From positions 56,631,367-56,695,366 of the forward strand of contig NC_084760.1 of the NCBI RefSeq assembly GCF_028858725.1: 64,000 nucleotides of DNA, read 5' to 3'. The notes beneath the pieces were generated by a model. The model saw only the letters and a program-made list of their open reading frames with translations, searched no databases and was not told the origin of the DNA. The stretch's first letter is position 1. Each line of letters starts with the position of its first letter. The DNA is from Colius striatus. Lineage: Eukaryota > Chordata > Aves > Coliiformes > Coliidae. This document shows positions 1 to 13,225 of the stretch, piece by piece. A program made the translations under genes and the position numbers.

Positions 1-3000
1 CTTCTTCCCGTCTCAGGGAAAAGCTCCTGATCCAAGTAAAGAGAGGCCTGTGTGTCCCAGACAGAGGCATCTGTCTGAGCCTAGAGAAAGAGTTGTGTGC
101 CAAGGCCACAGTGCCTGTGCACCAGTGCTGCCCAATGAGTTTTGCTGCTACATCAGTCAGCCTAACAAAAGGTATTTTCTTCTTCAAAAATTGCTGCTTC
201 TATATCTTCAGGCTATCACAATTACAACAGTGTTACCATTTGTATAAAATAAAACTCTAAATCATCCTGCTAAAAGCAAGCAACTTGTTCTCTGCCTTGA
301 TCGCCTTTTGTCTTTCAGTGAATGTAACCCTGTGCCCGGGTCTGCATGCAATGGATGCTAAGGGAGCATCGTGGAAAATTCAAGAGTTTCATTTTGGAAA
401 CACCTACCTTCAGTGATCATAAAGGGTTTGTTTTCCTCCCTCCTCCAAATACCAGCTGCTGAAAACTTTAAAGGTGTGTTTAACCTTCAGCATTTTTACA
501 AAATGCAAGAGCATTAGGAAGACAAGGAAAGAAGGAAGACAGGAGCACTATACTAGCCACGCTCACGGTTTAGTTTGTATAGTGCTTCCTGTGTTACAGT
601 TCATCCAGCCCATCGTGCTCTTGCCAAAAGTGGTCAAGGAAGTTGCTCAGCGAAGAGTAAGGACAGGACAAGTATGTGCACTGCATATCTCTAATGTTCT
701 TCCAGCAATATTTACAGATTGGAGACTTTCAGGGATAGATATAACTTCTATGCATCTAGTATCCCACTATGAACTTGTTCTAGATTCCCTTTTAACATCT
801 ACTACTTTTGGTTGAGAAGTTAGATTCATGTCTCACAGTGGAAAGAATCACCTCCTTACTTCCCATGTACATATACTGTATTTCACCTGCCATTTTGCTA
901 ACAGCTTACTCAGTCTTGTGAAGTCTTCCTACATCCCACAATTAGCCTTACTACCTTAAATAAATTAGAGCCATCTACAATCTTTCTTTGCTTCTAACTG
1001 AACTATGGTTGTCTATGAATATGCTGAACATCTCTGGATGGATCTGAACTACATTGCTAAAGGCCTCTTGACTTTCAAGGACTGATCATTTCCTGAAATT
1101 CTGTTTCCTATACTTAAGTTGTTTATCCTTTCTCTTCTATGGTAATTACCTAGTTGGTGTATTTTAGATGTTTGCTCTGCCGCTAAACCAGAACATTTAT
1201 GGCAGTCAAAGTAACAGATGGCTAAGTATATGAGCATATAGATATGTAAACATGGAAGCAAGGTGAGATGACAAGGTTGATGTGATCTCCTAGGCTATCT
1301 CTCCCTGTGCTTTCAAGGATAGTTTCTGCAACTTCTGATCTCATCCAACCACCCGGAGAGAGAAAAAAAAATCATTCTATATTGATTATTTAAAAAAAAC
1401 AAAAAAAAACTTGAGGACATCTAGCCCTCCACCTTCTGAGATGGTCTGCGCACCCTCTAGGCTTAAGGAGTGACAGAAGGATCCATAAAGCAACGCAGAC
1501 TGGGTCTGCACTGCAGCACTGCCGCTGTTCACACCTGTGCTGAGCTGATGAGTCTCTTTGTCTGCTCTGCATGACAGCTGAGTCACACTTCCGCATGCAG
1601 TTGCAGAACAACCATGTGTAGATATCCTGCTCAGTAGAGCTGGCCATCACACTCTTCTGACCAGGGACATGCTATGGCCTGAGTCAGAAGGTGTCTTCCC
1701 CACACCACTCCACCAAAGACCTGCCGGGTAGTGTGGTTGCAATGGCTATACGTTCACCAGCTCTTTGCCTCAAATGTAGAGCATCTCCCCTCCTCTCTCC
1801 ATCCTGACCTCTTCAGTACTACTGGTGCTATCAGTTGACAAAATATCCAAAATATCTCCCTGGCAGCCAGTTTCAGCAGAACTGGAAAAGATCTAGACAA
1901 TAACATCCTACCTCATTGGCTGGCATCCCACAAGTGTGTGCATCTGACTCTATTTATTATTCCCAGGCAGCTTTTTGTTTTCCTTCCCACTCCCAGTCCA
2001 AAATAAAATAGAAGTCATCAGAGCTTATTCTAGCCATCTGGAACCCTTAAACAGACACACCAGCCCTGTTTGTAGCCTAGATGCATGAACACAGGGACAA
2101 GCCTAACATCCACGGGTTTTACCTGGATACAAAATATTGTGTTGTACCTACCACACTGCCACTCTCCACTGCCACCAGTGGTAAATGCCACCTACTACCA
2201 AATGTTCTTTCCTCATCCTCACCACCCTCCTCTTGCTCTGCTGGTCTTTGGCAAGGATCCTAGTCATGGTAAAGTCCTCTTCTGAACACAATCATTACAC
2301 GAGCATTCCCAGGGGCAAGGGAGTCCTTTCAGACAAGGAGAGCAAGGACATAAAGAGGATAGATTTATAGGAATCATAAGGGAGTAAGTTTAGGACCAGT
2401 ATGTCTTCTTTTGTTCCATACACACTGCTGAAATAGATTTAAAAACTCCTCTAAATGAGGGGTTTAAAGTTCCTATTGTACCAGAGGAGAAGACAAAGTG
2501 GGCTGAAGGGTGACAGGTCCTGGTTTCCCTAGGAGACCCTGTGGTGCTGCTGGAGGCAACTGAGGAAGATGGGTGTCCAGGTAGACCTCACCCAGGCTTC
2601 CTGGGGACTGATTGACAGGGCGAGATGGAGCAGAGAAGTGTGGCTGTCCCTGCAGAGAAGGGAAGTTTCTTCAGAAGGCTAAACCTGAAAATGTGCTAAG
2701 CCTAAGGCTTGCTGAATTTTCTTGTTAAATTACCTACTTCAGTCTATTCTAGTGTTGCTCAGCAATTCTTTTATCAAAAGCAGCTGGTGTGACTTCTGCA
2801 CCGCCCTGGGGCATGGAGCCTGCAGGAAGGCTCCTCTCTACAGCATCTGGGACATTTTCTTCACCTCAGCCTCTGTGGGAGAAAAGAACTAAGTTATTTT
2901 GGGAACTGAACAACAACAGGTTTTGTCCCTTCCCAGAAAAAGTACACAGCACTTGTCTCCTGACTTGCTACTCAGAGGAGAGGACTCATACTCAGTGCCC

Positions 3001-4890
3001 CAGCCATCCCACACTTGGCCTGCATATAAATCCAAGGGAGGTGTTCACAGCCTTTTTCTTGGCACTGACCAACTCTGGTTGACCCAGGCTTGGGTATATT
3101 TTTAAGAATGGCACCAGATGGGCTCCCCTGGGAAATAAGAGAGAGACCTCATAGGTCTCTGGTCCTTGGCTTTCAGGAGTATATCTAGCTTTGCAAAGTG
3201 AGTACTCACCACTTGGAAGTGCAGACAGATACAGAGGAAGAATAAACTCCCCACGACTCCAGGTTTCTTCTGGCAGTAACAAGGAAAAGTTGATAACTGG
3301 TAGTGGTCAAGCAGAGCCAGTTCTGTAGGTGGCACATTCAGTTACCAACTGACATTGGTGCAGGAAAGTGTCTCCATTCTAATAGGACTTGTGAAAATAT
3401 GGGGTGAGAGGAGTATCTGGCAGACACAACAATACCATGAGTCCAGCTAGACATTTTAATGCAGCATAAAGACTGTAGGACTGCCACAGATGCTTGTACC
3501 TAGATAGAGACAGGACATACATGATGATATTTGCCTATACTCATAAACCAATTTGAGATTTATTGAGAGCTATTACATTCAAAGTCTTTACAGAATTTTT
3601 AACAACAAAACCTTTTAATTTTTATTTCTAAATAAAATAACAGAATCATTTAGCAAAATTGTTTTAGGCAATGTACCTAGTGTCAGACTGATCTCTGTAT
3701 GACTGTTATGAAGTTAAGCATGGCATAACTAACTCTTGGACTCTTTTAGTAAGTTAAGATGTAGGTATGGTTCTTCCCAATGTTTAAGCAATATAACAAC
3801 TAAAAATTGTTAATATTGTGCCCCTTCCTTTCCAGATTTAAAGAAATAAAATTAGGACTTTTCTACCTGCTACTGAATTTCATAGGGAATGGAAAAACAG
3901 ACAGAAAACTCAGCTTACTCACTGCTTAGTCTCTTCCAAGTCACTTGGCAAAAGCATTCCTTATTTTCTGTCACTAAATAAACAGAGAGAGGCCAAACAT
4001 CTTGAAGTTTCAGTCACTAGGGACCCCCAGTGACGTTTTTGTTCTGGAATGTCCTTTGACTGGTTATACCATGAGTTGTTTTCTTTGTCCCTGAACGGAG
4101 CTTCTCCTTTAAATAAAATAGTAAACAATAATTATCATTACCATACTTTAAAAAATCTTCTAAAGCAAAATGTTAAATTTTCACTCTCTTTTGTGCTTTT
4201 GAAGGTGTTTAGCGGAACGTATGAAATGGAAAATCCCCTACAAAGCAGAAAAAACACCAGTGCCAAGAGGATGCTGAGGGTAAACTGTTGAAAATCATCT
4301 ATTGGATCCTAACTGATACTGATATTTGCAAAATGCACTTGAAGCAGAAAGAAATAATAACAGAAAACACCTCCCCTCTATCCAAACATAGAGAAAACCA
4401 GGGAAAACTCCCTTTATCTGTGGTAGGAAAACCAAGGTACTTGTTGCCTATGCCACATCAGCAATGACTCAAAAACAAATTTACCAGGGAGACTTCAGAC
4501 CGTCTCAAACATGTCCACACACAACCTATCCCTTGTGGTGCCAATAGTGTCTCTCCCATTACAGAGGAAAGGGAGGCTGTAGAGCTTCACCCTGCTCCCC
4601 ATTTAGATCCTGTTTCTCTTTGCCCATACCTGGGAATCTGGTATGTCTTAGAGGCTGATCCTGCAAAGCAGGAAGATGGGAAAGTCCCCAGTTAAGAAAA
4701 ACATTTAAGGAAATTCACAGTTGAAGAAAATGTTAAAGTTCTATTGAAAGTGAAACCACATCAGCTTCAATGAGAACTAAGTATGTGATTAAAGGTAAAT
4801 GCATAATTTTGTGAATAAGAATTTGTTAATGACTGCTGTCTCATCAACATTATCTATAGTGGAACCAGAAATTATTTCCAGTGATCTGAG
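1..4890. other. Intergenic AT-rich DNA, no gene recognised
   Basis: No reading frame here looks like a real exon. The short open frames have no recognisable domains, many begin with non-ATG codons, and none is flanked by convincing splice signals joined to similar frames. The only visible texture is a few A-rich runs, such as around 1363-1411. In human the gene upstream of RNF217 is NKAIN2 (established synteny, from memory); I see no exon of it here. Confidence 0.6.
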
Positions 4891-5180
4891 GCTAAAACTA
4901 CTTGAAAATGAAACTTTATGATAAGCAAGGGACAGTGATTCATGTCAGAGATTTACAGTTCTCGCTCTTCCTTTCAGTCAAAAACAAATCTAGATCTTCA
5001 CCTCACACACAAAATCCTTCAGGATTTTTATTATTGCTAAACTACTTCAAAATTAAGCTTTATGATGAGGAAGGGACAATGATTTATGTTAGAGATTTAC
5101 AGTTCCCTCTCTTCCTGTCAGTCAAAACAGAATCTAAATCTTCACCTCACACACACAAAATCCTTAAGGGTGTTTATCAT
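4891..5180. repeat. Two-copy tandem duplication, unit about 144 bp
   Basis: Copy 1 runs from about 4891 to 5035 and copy 2 from about 5036 to 5180. They share long blocks, for example around TTTATGAT, AGAGATTTACAGTTC, TTCACCTCACACAC and AAAATCCTT, with scattered substitutions and small indels. Between matching codons the offset is 144 bp, so one reading frame stays open through both copies (4902-5207, opening with TTG; first in-frame ATG at 4908). The differences include many amino-acid-changing substitutions and no known domain appears, so I read it as a non-coding local duplication of moderate age rather than a gene. Confidence 0.8.
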
Positions 5181-8100
5181 TGTCTATATTTATTACTTTA
5201 TTTGTAGTTTTTATTTTCTTCTGAAAACAGTATAGAAGTTATCTAATAACAATGTTTACCCAGATCAACACTTCATAAAAACCTCTTAAAAATTGATGGC
5301 CTCATAAAGTAGCAGTCAAACATGCAGAAATTGCATTTTTCATAGCTTAACTGGGCCAATCTACACAAGGAAACCTTTATAGCTTTGAAACATCAGCAAC
5401 ATGCACTGTTAGCTCCTATCTGGCTACATGTGGACATTGTATCCTTCAGTGTTCCACTGAGCATTGTCACTGCAGTGTCTGTTGCACGGCACTGCTGAGC
5501 AACCTGAGGGCCATGGGTGGGGCAGGTGGCCACACAGACAATGTCCAGAGGTGGACAGCCACAGAGCCCTGGTCTCATGTCCCAGTGGTGTGTGGGAAAC
5601 ACCCCAAATCACAGATCCAACAGTCCTGTATTTATGAGCAATGTCAGACAACCTTTTCAGAGTGCTGGTGCCTTATTCAAGTCAGGTCTTTTTAGGGTGT
5701 TCACCACTCCCCACATACTTGTTGAAAGTAAATTGTGAGGGGATAAAGCCCTAACTGATAGTCTTTGACAACTTGACGTTCTATAATGATACTGGATTAT
5801 TTTTTCCATTGAAGTTGTAAGGCAAGAGTAGAACTTTAGCTTTTGGGTTTTTTAATTGTCTCATCTCAAATCTTCATTCACCTTCTAAGATACAGAGATT
5901 TGTTAATAAAAGAAAAAATTGTGATAGGAATTTTAAATTTATTGAGAGTTTTGGATTTTTTCAATGAAATAAGAAAAATCTGAAGTTTATACATCTAGCA
6001 TTTCTTGCTTTCGCCCTTGTATTCCACTTCTACCTCTTTTTACATAGCACTCTGAAGAAAGGGGGAAGGAGCTACACTACATAACGAGATATCATTAGCA
6101 TTTTTGGCTTTTCCTAATCAGAAAACTGAAAAGTTTTTATAATTTTAAAGGAGAAAAGCTGGTATTTCTCCTGAAACATTTATGATATTCCACAGCTATC
6201 TATTCCATCGGGTTGTACACAATTTTACTGTTAAAATCTGACTTGGATCTTGCCTTAAACACAAGATGTTAGGTTTTTAGCCCAAACACCTTTCAGCAGG
6301 TCAAAAATGTTTTTGGAATCAGATAAATTCCATTATTGCTGGAAAGAAGAAAAACACTAAAAAATCGAGTAAATAGTGATTGCACAATCTCTTTGGCTGC
6401 TATGACAGCAGGATCTGACTTTGTATCCTAAGACTGGCAAAAGGCAGAAAACAGCAGCATCATTTGATCTTGGTAAAATTTCTTTAATCACTGGAGACTT
6501 GTTGTGTCCCTTCTATGTCCTTCTGAAAGACTGTACAAGTGAGAAACATCGACCAAAAGATATATGTAGAATTATGGGTTTGGAATACAACAGAAAATCT
6601 ATTTAGATCAACTCCTCTCTGAAAGTGAAGATTTTTTTTAAATAGTCTATGATCCGTTGTACAAAAGTAGCAATGTTTCTGAGGCATGAAGTGGGACATA
6701 GACCTAAATGTTCCCAAAGCTTAAAGTTTTAACAGACAGCATTGTGGATCAAAACTAATGCTACGATGGAAAAGTGTTCTTAATCTTGTGGTCTCTGATT
6801 GGATCCAACTCTAAACACACAGAATGTACCTGACAGCTGAAGGAGCAGTTAGCCCTTGAAGGAGAGTATTCATGGTTTGAAACCGCAGAATGACACTCAT
6901 ATGCATTGCTCTTTCTTAACAATTGCTCTGTATGTTTAAATAACATATGCATGCAAAAAAAATTGCTTTTTTTTTCTATAAGCTCTATGTTGATTTTACA
7001 CCAGGTCCTGCATTCAGTCTTGTAGGTATTGACTTCAGAGGTGAAAGAAAGCTGTCACACTTAGTTTTCATATATTGTTTATAACATAATCTAGAAAATA
7101 CTAACCACAGTACTATATGTGTACTAAAAGCATTTTAAAACAAAAGTTAATCCCTTCTGTGTTTGGTGTCCTCTAGGCTACAGCCAAAACCGAATGCTTT
7201 AGGATTTAAGATCATAATACCTTCCTGTCTGCAGTGGAGGCTTTTTCTCCCAGCCCAGAAGAGAATAAAATCAAAGAACTTACAGTGGTTGCTTACTTCA
7301 GTGTAGAGCTTAAAGATGATCAGTGGAGAAACAAAAAAATATGAGTACTACAAGCAAAATCTGCAAAGAAAAAACCCACAGCGGAAAACACCACAATCAT
7401 TTAATACATGGCAAGATATCAGGAAGGAGAATAATGTCCTGGAAACCTCGGTGTTCAAAACTGGAAGAAGAAAATGGAGAGACAAAGAGATCTGTACTGA
7501 TAATGTCACAGAAGTGTCGATTCAGGAAGTAAACCTGTAAAGGAGTAGAGGCAGAACTTCCAAAAAAAAAGAGGGGTAGAGCAGGGAACCTATTTGTTTT
7601 TGTCCCAAATTTTCTGCAACAGGATTTCCTTGTCACATCATGTGGAACCATGTAAATGTGCCCCCTTTGGCTACGTGACAGGAATCATTTCCTCCACTGT
7701 GCTTGGAGGGAAGGAAAGCAAAGAAGAGAGGTCAGGATCTTGGGGATTTGTATTAGCAGATAGCACTTAGTCAGGAAAGGGATAAAGATTACAGAGGAAG
7801 TGGTGCTACTGATTTGTAATCCTTTTCTGTCTTATATTAATCGTAAGAAATATGTGGTAAAAAAAAGCTTTACTATTCTGCACTTTCAAGTTCTAATTGG
7901 TGCTTAATACAGTCTATGAAGTGTTCAAAATGAACCCAGAACAAGCTCAAAAGTGGATTTTTTTCTAGCATCCACAAATGTGAAAGTAAGAGTTTTTCTG
8001 TACAAGTTTTCAAGTCTCCCTATGTGTATCTCCACTCTAAAGAAATAAACATGGGAAAATGGGCACCTTAAATCATGACAATTTTATTGGCATATTCTTA

Positions 8101-8385
8101 GCTGTGTTCTCTCTGCATCACATATTTAAATGCTAAAAAATAGCTTAGATTAGATGGTATAGTTTTAGCATTACTTCACATTGTACTACACAATCGATCA
8201 GAGATAAAATGCTGTGACTTTGTGCTTAGGGCACCTTTTCAGTTTCCGAACTGAAAGTTCAAGACATCCATATTCAACAGCCTAAGAATCCTGGACCTTG
8301 CCTAAATGAAAGTAAGGTAACAGCTGTGTTGAAATCCTTTAATTGTTGTAACCCCACTCGCATTGACAAAGTTTTGCCAGTTCAA
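5181..8385. other. Intergenic DNA, nothing recognised
   Basis: This is AT-rich sequence between the tandem duplication and the first CR1. I see no exon-like frame, RNA gene or recognisable transposon. Short open frames such as those near 7316-7540 are compatible with chance. Confidence 0.5.
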
Positions 8386-9375
8386 AGAATCACAGAATGG
8401 TAGGGGTTGGAAGGGACCTTAGAGATCACCTAGTCCAACCTCCCTGCTAAAGCAGGTCCACCTATATCAGGTCACTCAGGAACATGTCCAAGTGGGTTTT
8501 GAAAACCTCCAGAGAAGGAGACTCCACACGCTCCCTGGGCAGCCTGTGTGTCAACTAGGACTCTCAAATCTCTGTCTGCAGAGCTGCTCTCTAGCAGGTC
8601 AGTCCCCAGCCTGTACTGGTGCATGAGGTTGTTCCTTCCCAGATGCAGGACTCTGCATTTGTCCTTGTTGAACCTCATGAGGTTCCTCTCTGCCCAACTC
8701 TCAAGCCGGTCAAGATCCTGCTGAATGGCAGCACAGCCTTCTGGGGAATGAGCCAGTCCTCCCAGTTTGGTGCCATCAGCCAATTTGCCGAGGATACACT
8801 CTGTCCCCTCATCTGAGTCATTGACGAAGATGTTGAACAAGACTGGCCTCAGAACCCATCCCTGTGGAACTCCACTGGCCACAAGCCTCCAACTCGATTC
8901 TGTGTCATTGATCACCACCCTCTGGGCTCTGTCATTTAGCTAGCTCTCAATCCATCTCACCGTCCACTCACCCAACCCACACCATCTGAGCTTTTCTACG
9001 AGAATGTTATGGGAGACGGTGTCAAAGGCCTTTCTAAAGTCAAGGTAGATGCCATCCACTGCTCCCTCCTCATCTAGCCAGCCAGTTATACTCTCATAGA
9101 AGGCTATCAAGTTGGTCAAGTAGGATTTTCCCTTGGTGAATCAATGTTGAGTCCCCTGGTTACCATCTTTTCATTCATGTGTTTTGAGATGGCATCCAGG
9201 ATGAGCTGTTCCATCACCTTTCTAGGGATGGAGGTGAGGCTGACCGGTCTGTAGTTCCCTGAGTTATCCTTCTTGCCTTTTTTGAAGACTGCAGTGACAT
9301 TGGCCCTTCTCCAGTCCTCAGGTACCTCGCCAGTCCTCCACGATTGATTGGAAATGATGGAGAGTGGCCTAGGAA
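8386..9375 (-). mobile_element. CR1 LINE, decayed and internally deleted
   Basis: This is a CR1 non-LTR retrotransposon in minus orientation. Its 3' end is at about 8386, where the + strand reads AGAATCACAGAATGG followed by the GGTTGGAAGGGACC block typical of bird CR1 tails. Minus-strand translations match the CR1 reverse transcriptase. One stretch (about 9160-9370) carries the motif VSLTSIP and another (8560-8918) carries SGVPQG and KLADG. The copy is dead: it has a TAG in place of a conserved Trp at 8940-8942, a frameshift near 9145, and the second catalytic aspartate changed to Gly (codon at 8772-8774). About 480 bp of the RT tail is missing at a junction near 8549, by comparison with the copy at 30465. 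The 5' end is truncated within the RT domain. The element lies about 9 kb upstream of the RNF217 CpG island. Confidence 0.93.
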
Positions 9376-12300
9376 GGCTTAAGCTTTCTAAGCAGGAAAG
9401 AGAAAAGACCACTCCCATATAGATCTAATACATCTACGTCCACAGTAGTGGATATCAAATATATAGACATCCACATTAGTACACCTCCCAGACAAAAAAA
9501 TTGCACTGCAAGAAAAGCAGTTAATCTGTAAGAAGTACATCAGAATCCTTAATGGTCTGTTTGCAAGAATTTCTGTGATTCTTTCTGATAGCTTCCCTGG
9601 AGCTCACCACTCCAGCAGAGCTGGGACCTCAATTCATACTTAGCACAGTCACATAGAAAAAGCACAGACTCCTGCAGCAGTGCCATGCCATGTCTAAGCA
9701 CTCAGATGACACAAGCAACTGCTTTTTTAGGTCTGGTCAACATGTGGAAGTTTTGCTAGTTATGAATTGGATTCATAAAAGTCAATACCAGAACGGACTC
9801 TTCTAACAGGCTGGAGTCTTGTTTTCTACTTATTTAATACACACAGAGTACACACAATGCATCTTGGTTGGGAAGATAACTTCTACAAAAGCATACATCC
9901 TTGAAGACTTTAAGCACTACAGAATCTATTCCATCTGTTGAGATGTACTAGTTCATTTTCTTATGGTATTGAGACATTTTATTTGACCAAGACTTAGATA
10001 CACAAGTTGAACTCCTTTGTATAACTGCTCTGTCCTTATTGTTAGTCATTGTTCTTATTTCCACCTGGCTTGAGAAATTACTGAGCAATGCTGGGACTCA
10101 CACTAAGTCCTATTGAACCCTACTGGAAACAGTCCCACCTGATATTCCTTTCCTACTGATAATTACTTCTTGATACCAGTTACCAGTTTTTCATCTATTG
10201 GACATGTGCACTGCTTTCCTGCAATGTGATGTGTTTTAAACAAGATTATCATATAGCATTAAGACAAATGCTTAATCCATTTTTAAATATATACATTCTT
10301 AGTCAATTTTAGACATTTTTAACCAATTTCTTGTCTTGATGTGACTAAGAGAGCTGGGAAGATATGGAAGACACTATCTAGAGCTATGTGTTGTTAACAT
10401 ATGCTGCTAACTAATTTATTTAAATAAACATTTCTTGGTTTGTTCATGGTTTCATTGCATTGACACAGGTTGTAAGTTTATCTTCACTGGCTGTGAATTG
10501 CACCATTTTAGTTTCACTGATTGAAAATCATGGTGTTAGTGCTGTCTACAGATCAATTCTTAGCTTTCAAAAATTTAGCAGACACCTTACAGTTGTATCC
10601 TGAAAGAATGATAAATATATGTTTTCACTGGAAAATAAGTACTCAATAAATGCACCTCATTAGTATTGGCAGCATAAAGAAAGCCTACAGCTGCTTTACA
10701 TATGAATTGCTTAACCAGTAGTCTTCTAGCATTAGATCTTTTCAGCTATGTGAAGTTCATAGGTGACAAAAACTTAAAAGATCAATCTGATGGCAATGAC
10801 TCAGTTATACAGTGACCTCCCACAGTTGCTCTCTTCTTTTTATTTTTACGTTCTTTCTTACGAGCAGATCTAATAACCCAAGTAGCAGATGGAGTCACAC
10901 TAAGTCAAGCAACCATAGGTAGTCAGATACCTCCTGATTTACTGGAATTATTTTTACTATTTGTTAAACAATCTGCCTCTGTTCACATAAAAGTGAAACT
11001 TCAGACTTGTCACGGAAGAATATAATGGTGAGAATTTTCTCCATGTTGAAATTCAAGTTTGTCTTAGGTTTAAAGTTATACCAATGCTTATTATCCCAGT
11101 ACTCTGAAGCTGCAGCAAATGAGTTAGTCTCAGCTCTTGTCCTCATGAACAGAGATTCAGGTAGCAAGAACTCATAACTGTTGGCTTCCCAGCATACAGG
11201 CACTCCTTGGGAAAGCTCCTGTGATAGTTTGCAATTTTGAGATTTTTTTTTTTGAATGTGCTGATAAGCATATCAGATCCATAAAAAGGCTTTTGACACA
11301 ACCTTGGCTTGCCAGTAGTCTCAGATTCCACTCTGACAGCCTAAGGATTTTGTTTTCTGTCCAGACAGTATCTCCAAATGCTACTTTTTTTCCATCCAAT
11401 TACACTTTCCCTGGATAAGAAGTTTATTGATGCCCCTTCATTACTCCAAGGATTGTTGCAACGTATCTGTTTTCGAACTCCATCCAGGACTTAATCTGCA
11501 AACCAAGTAGCTAACCTTATTGATAGGGCAAGACATACTACTGTTGTTTCTAAAATTGCTACAAAAAATACAGCTTTTGAGGGAGAGTACAAAATATTTC
11601 TTACCTACATTTATCAAGTTTCTAGCTGAACTTTTCTTAAAAAACAGCTTTCTATTGCAGGCTGTAGGACACTCCTTTTAATATTACTACTTTTGGTCTG
11701 TTTTAAAACAAGGCATGTTAGAAAAGAGAATATAGGAAAAGGACTTTTAGGGACTTTTTTTTCAAGATTGATGAGCATTACATGCAAAAAGACATGTAAT
11801 ACTCCATGTAGACTTATTATTGGCATATGTAAAAATGTATGGCTGCTTTGAGCTGTATACCATAATTCCCAAGGCAAAATGAATGCCATTTTTCAATGAT
11901 TTTTTTAAACATATGCAATGAAGTCTGTAAGGATCAGCCTGTAGCTTAACTATGGGGGAGCAAAGAATGCCCCACACAAAGAGCTCATAGCAAAAACAGT
12001 GAAATTACCTTTCAAGGAAATAATTTAACTGATGCTCGGTTAATTTCTGTGTCTTAGCAGTCTTTCAGAAAAGACATTCCACTTGACACTGTGTTGTGTC
12101 ACGTATTAGATATGTACTGCAGCAAGCAAAATGATAAGTTTTGTCAGGACAATTTGCTTGCTGCCTCTTCTCATTTCTAATGCTTCTCAATCCCCATTTC
12201 AGTCAAACTATCTATGGAATAATCGATACAACATGTAGAATAATCAATACACCACTACTTTAATTTTGCAGACTCATAACTCAGTCTCCTTTTTTCCATC

Positions 12301-13044
12301 CAACTGTGAAGATCTTCTGAGCATGGCACTTTTACAGTGAAGCGAGTCTTGCAAGCTAGAAAACACAGGGGGTTTGCAAATTAGGTCAAAGCCATAAAAT
12401 GAAACTTTGTTTTGACCTGTGATGGTACAAAACCAGCATCAGCTTAGCCTGTAGAATGACTTACGAGTATAAGCAGACATTACTTCTTGTGGCAGTAATA
12501 AAAATAAATTTGTTGTGAGGAATTGCAGTATTCTGCTCTTGCTAGTGAATAACATTTTATTCTGGCTTTTCCTTCCTTGTTAGAATTGCATACATGTCAA
12601 AACAAGTATTTGCTTTGGTACACCAGGCAAAATCCCACTGGAAATCTGGACATATTATGTGAACAAGGGAAAGTGTTTGGATTCCTGCCTTCTTACACAA
12701 AGAGACTGTGAGGCTGAAGGTGTGTTCAGTTACTGGTGTTAGCTTATGCATGTAAAACTCTCACAACACACACATGAAATCCAGTAATAACTACAGCCCA
12801 GTAGACAAGCTTTTGTGAACGTCATGCTCTCCAGTCAAATGAAGTAAAATATGGAGAAGTATCTGAACGTATATAGTTTTATTTTTTAACTGTAAATTGT
12901 GGTACTAATTAGCTAGTTTGACATGACACAGTGCATATTGAAATGATTGAGTTTTGTTTGTGGTATGGCGATACCTCAAATATCAGCCAAGACTGGGGGA
13001 TTCACCAGGCCAGGCGGTACTGCAGCTGCAAATCCTCCATGTCA
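9376..13044. other. Intergenic AT-rich DNA, nothing recognised
   Basis: This is sequence between the CR1 copy and the MIR/L2-like relic. No exon, RNA gene or repeat family could be recognised by eye. The short open frames are not supported. Confidence 0.5.
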
Positions 13045-13225
13045 CACACAGCTCACAGTCTAAATAATTGAGACAGGCAAAGGGTAAAAGGGGAAACAGA
13101 GATATAGGAGTATCTTGTCCAAGGTCACATGGCTGGTCAGTCACAGAGCTGAGATTAGAAAGGGGGCCCCCAAGCCCCCATTCCAGTGCCCTAGCCATGA
13201 GACCTTGCTGCCTGTCCCTGCTCGG
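13045..13225 (+). repeat. Ancient MIR/L2-like amniote repeat relic
   Basis: The segment has the layout of a MIR/L2-type 3' region. It runs from CTCACAGTCTAAATAA through GGGGAAACAGAGA to a CCAAGGTCACATGGCTGGTC-like core, then CAGAGCTGAGATTAGAA, and ends with AGTGCCCTAGCCATGAGACC, where these families usually have a cysteine-box-like ending. The order and spacing of these blocks fit an old amniote retroposon in + orientation. The family assignment is from memory. It is divergent enough that L2, L3 or a CORE-SINE remain possible. Confidence 0.5.

Noticed and set aside
474..815. 113-codon open frame at the left end
   Set aside because: It opens with GTG, has no domain and no splice-linked partner, and sits in ordinary AT-rich intergenic sequence.
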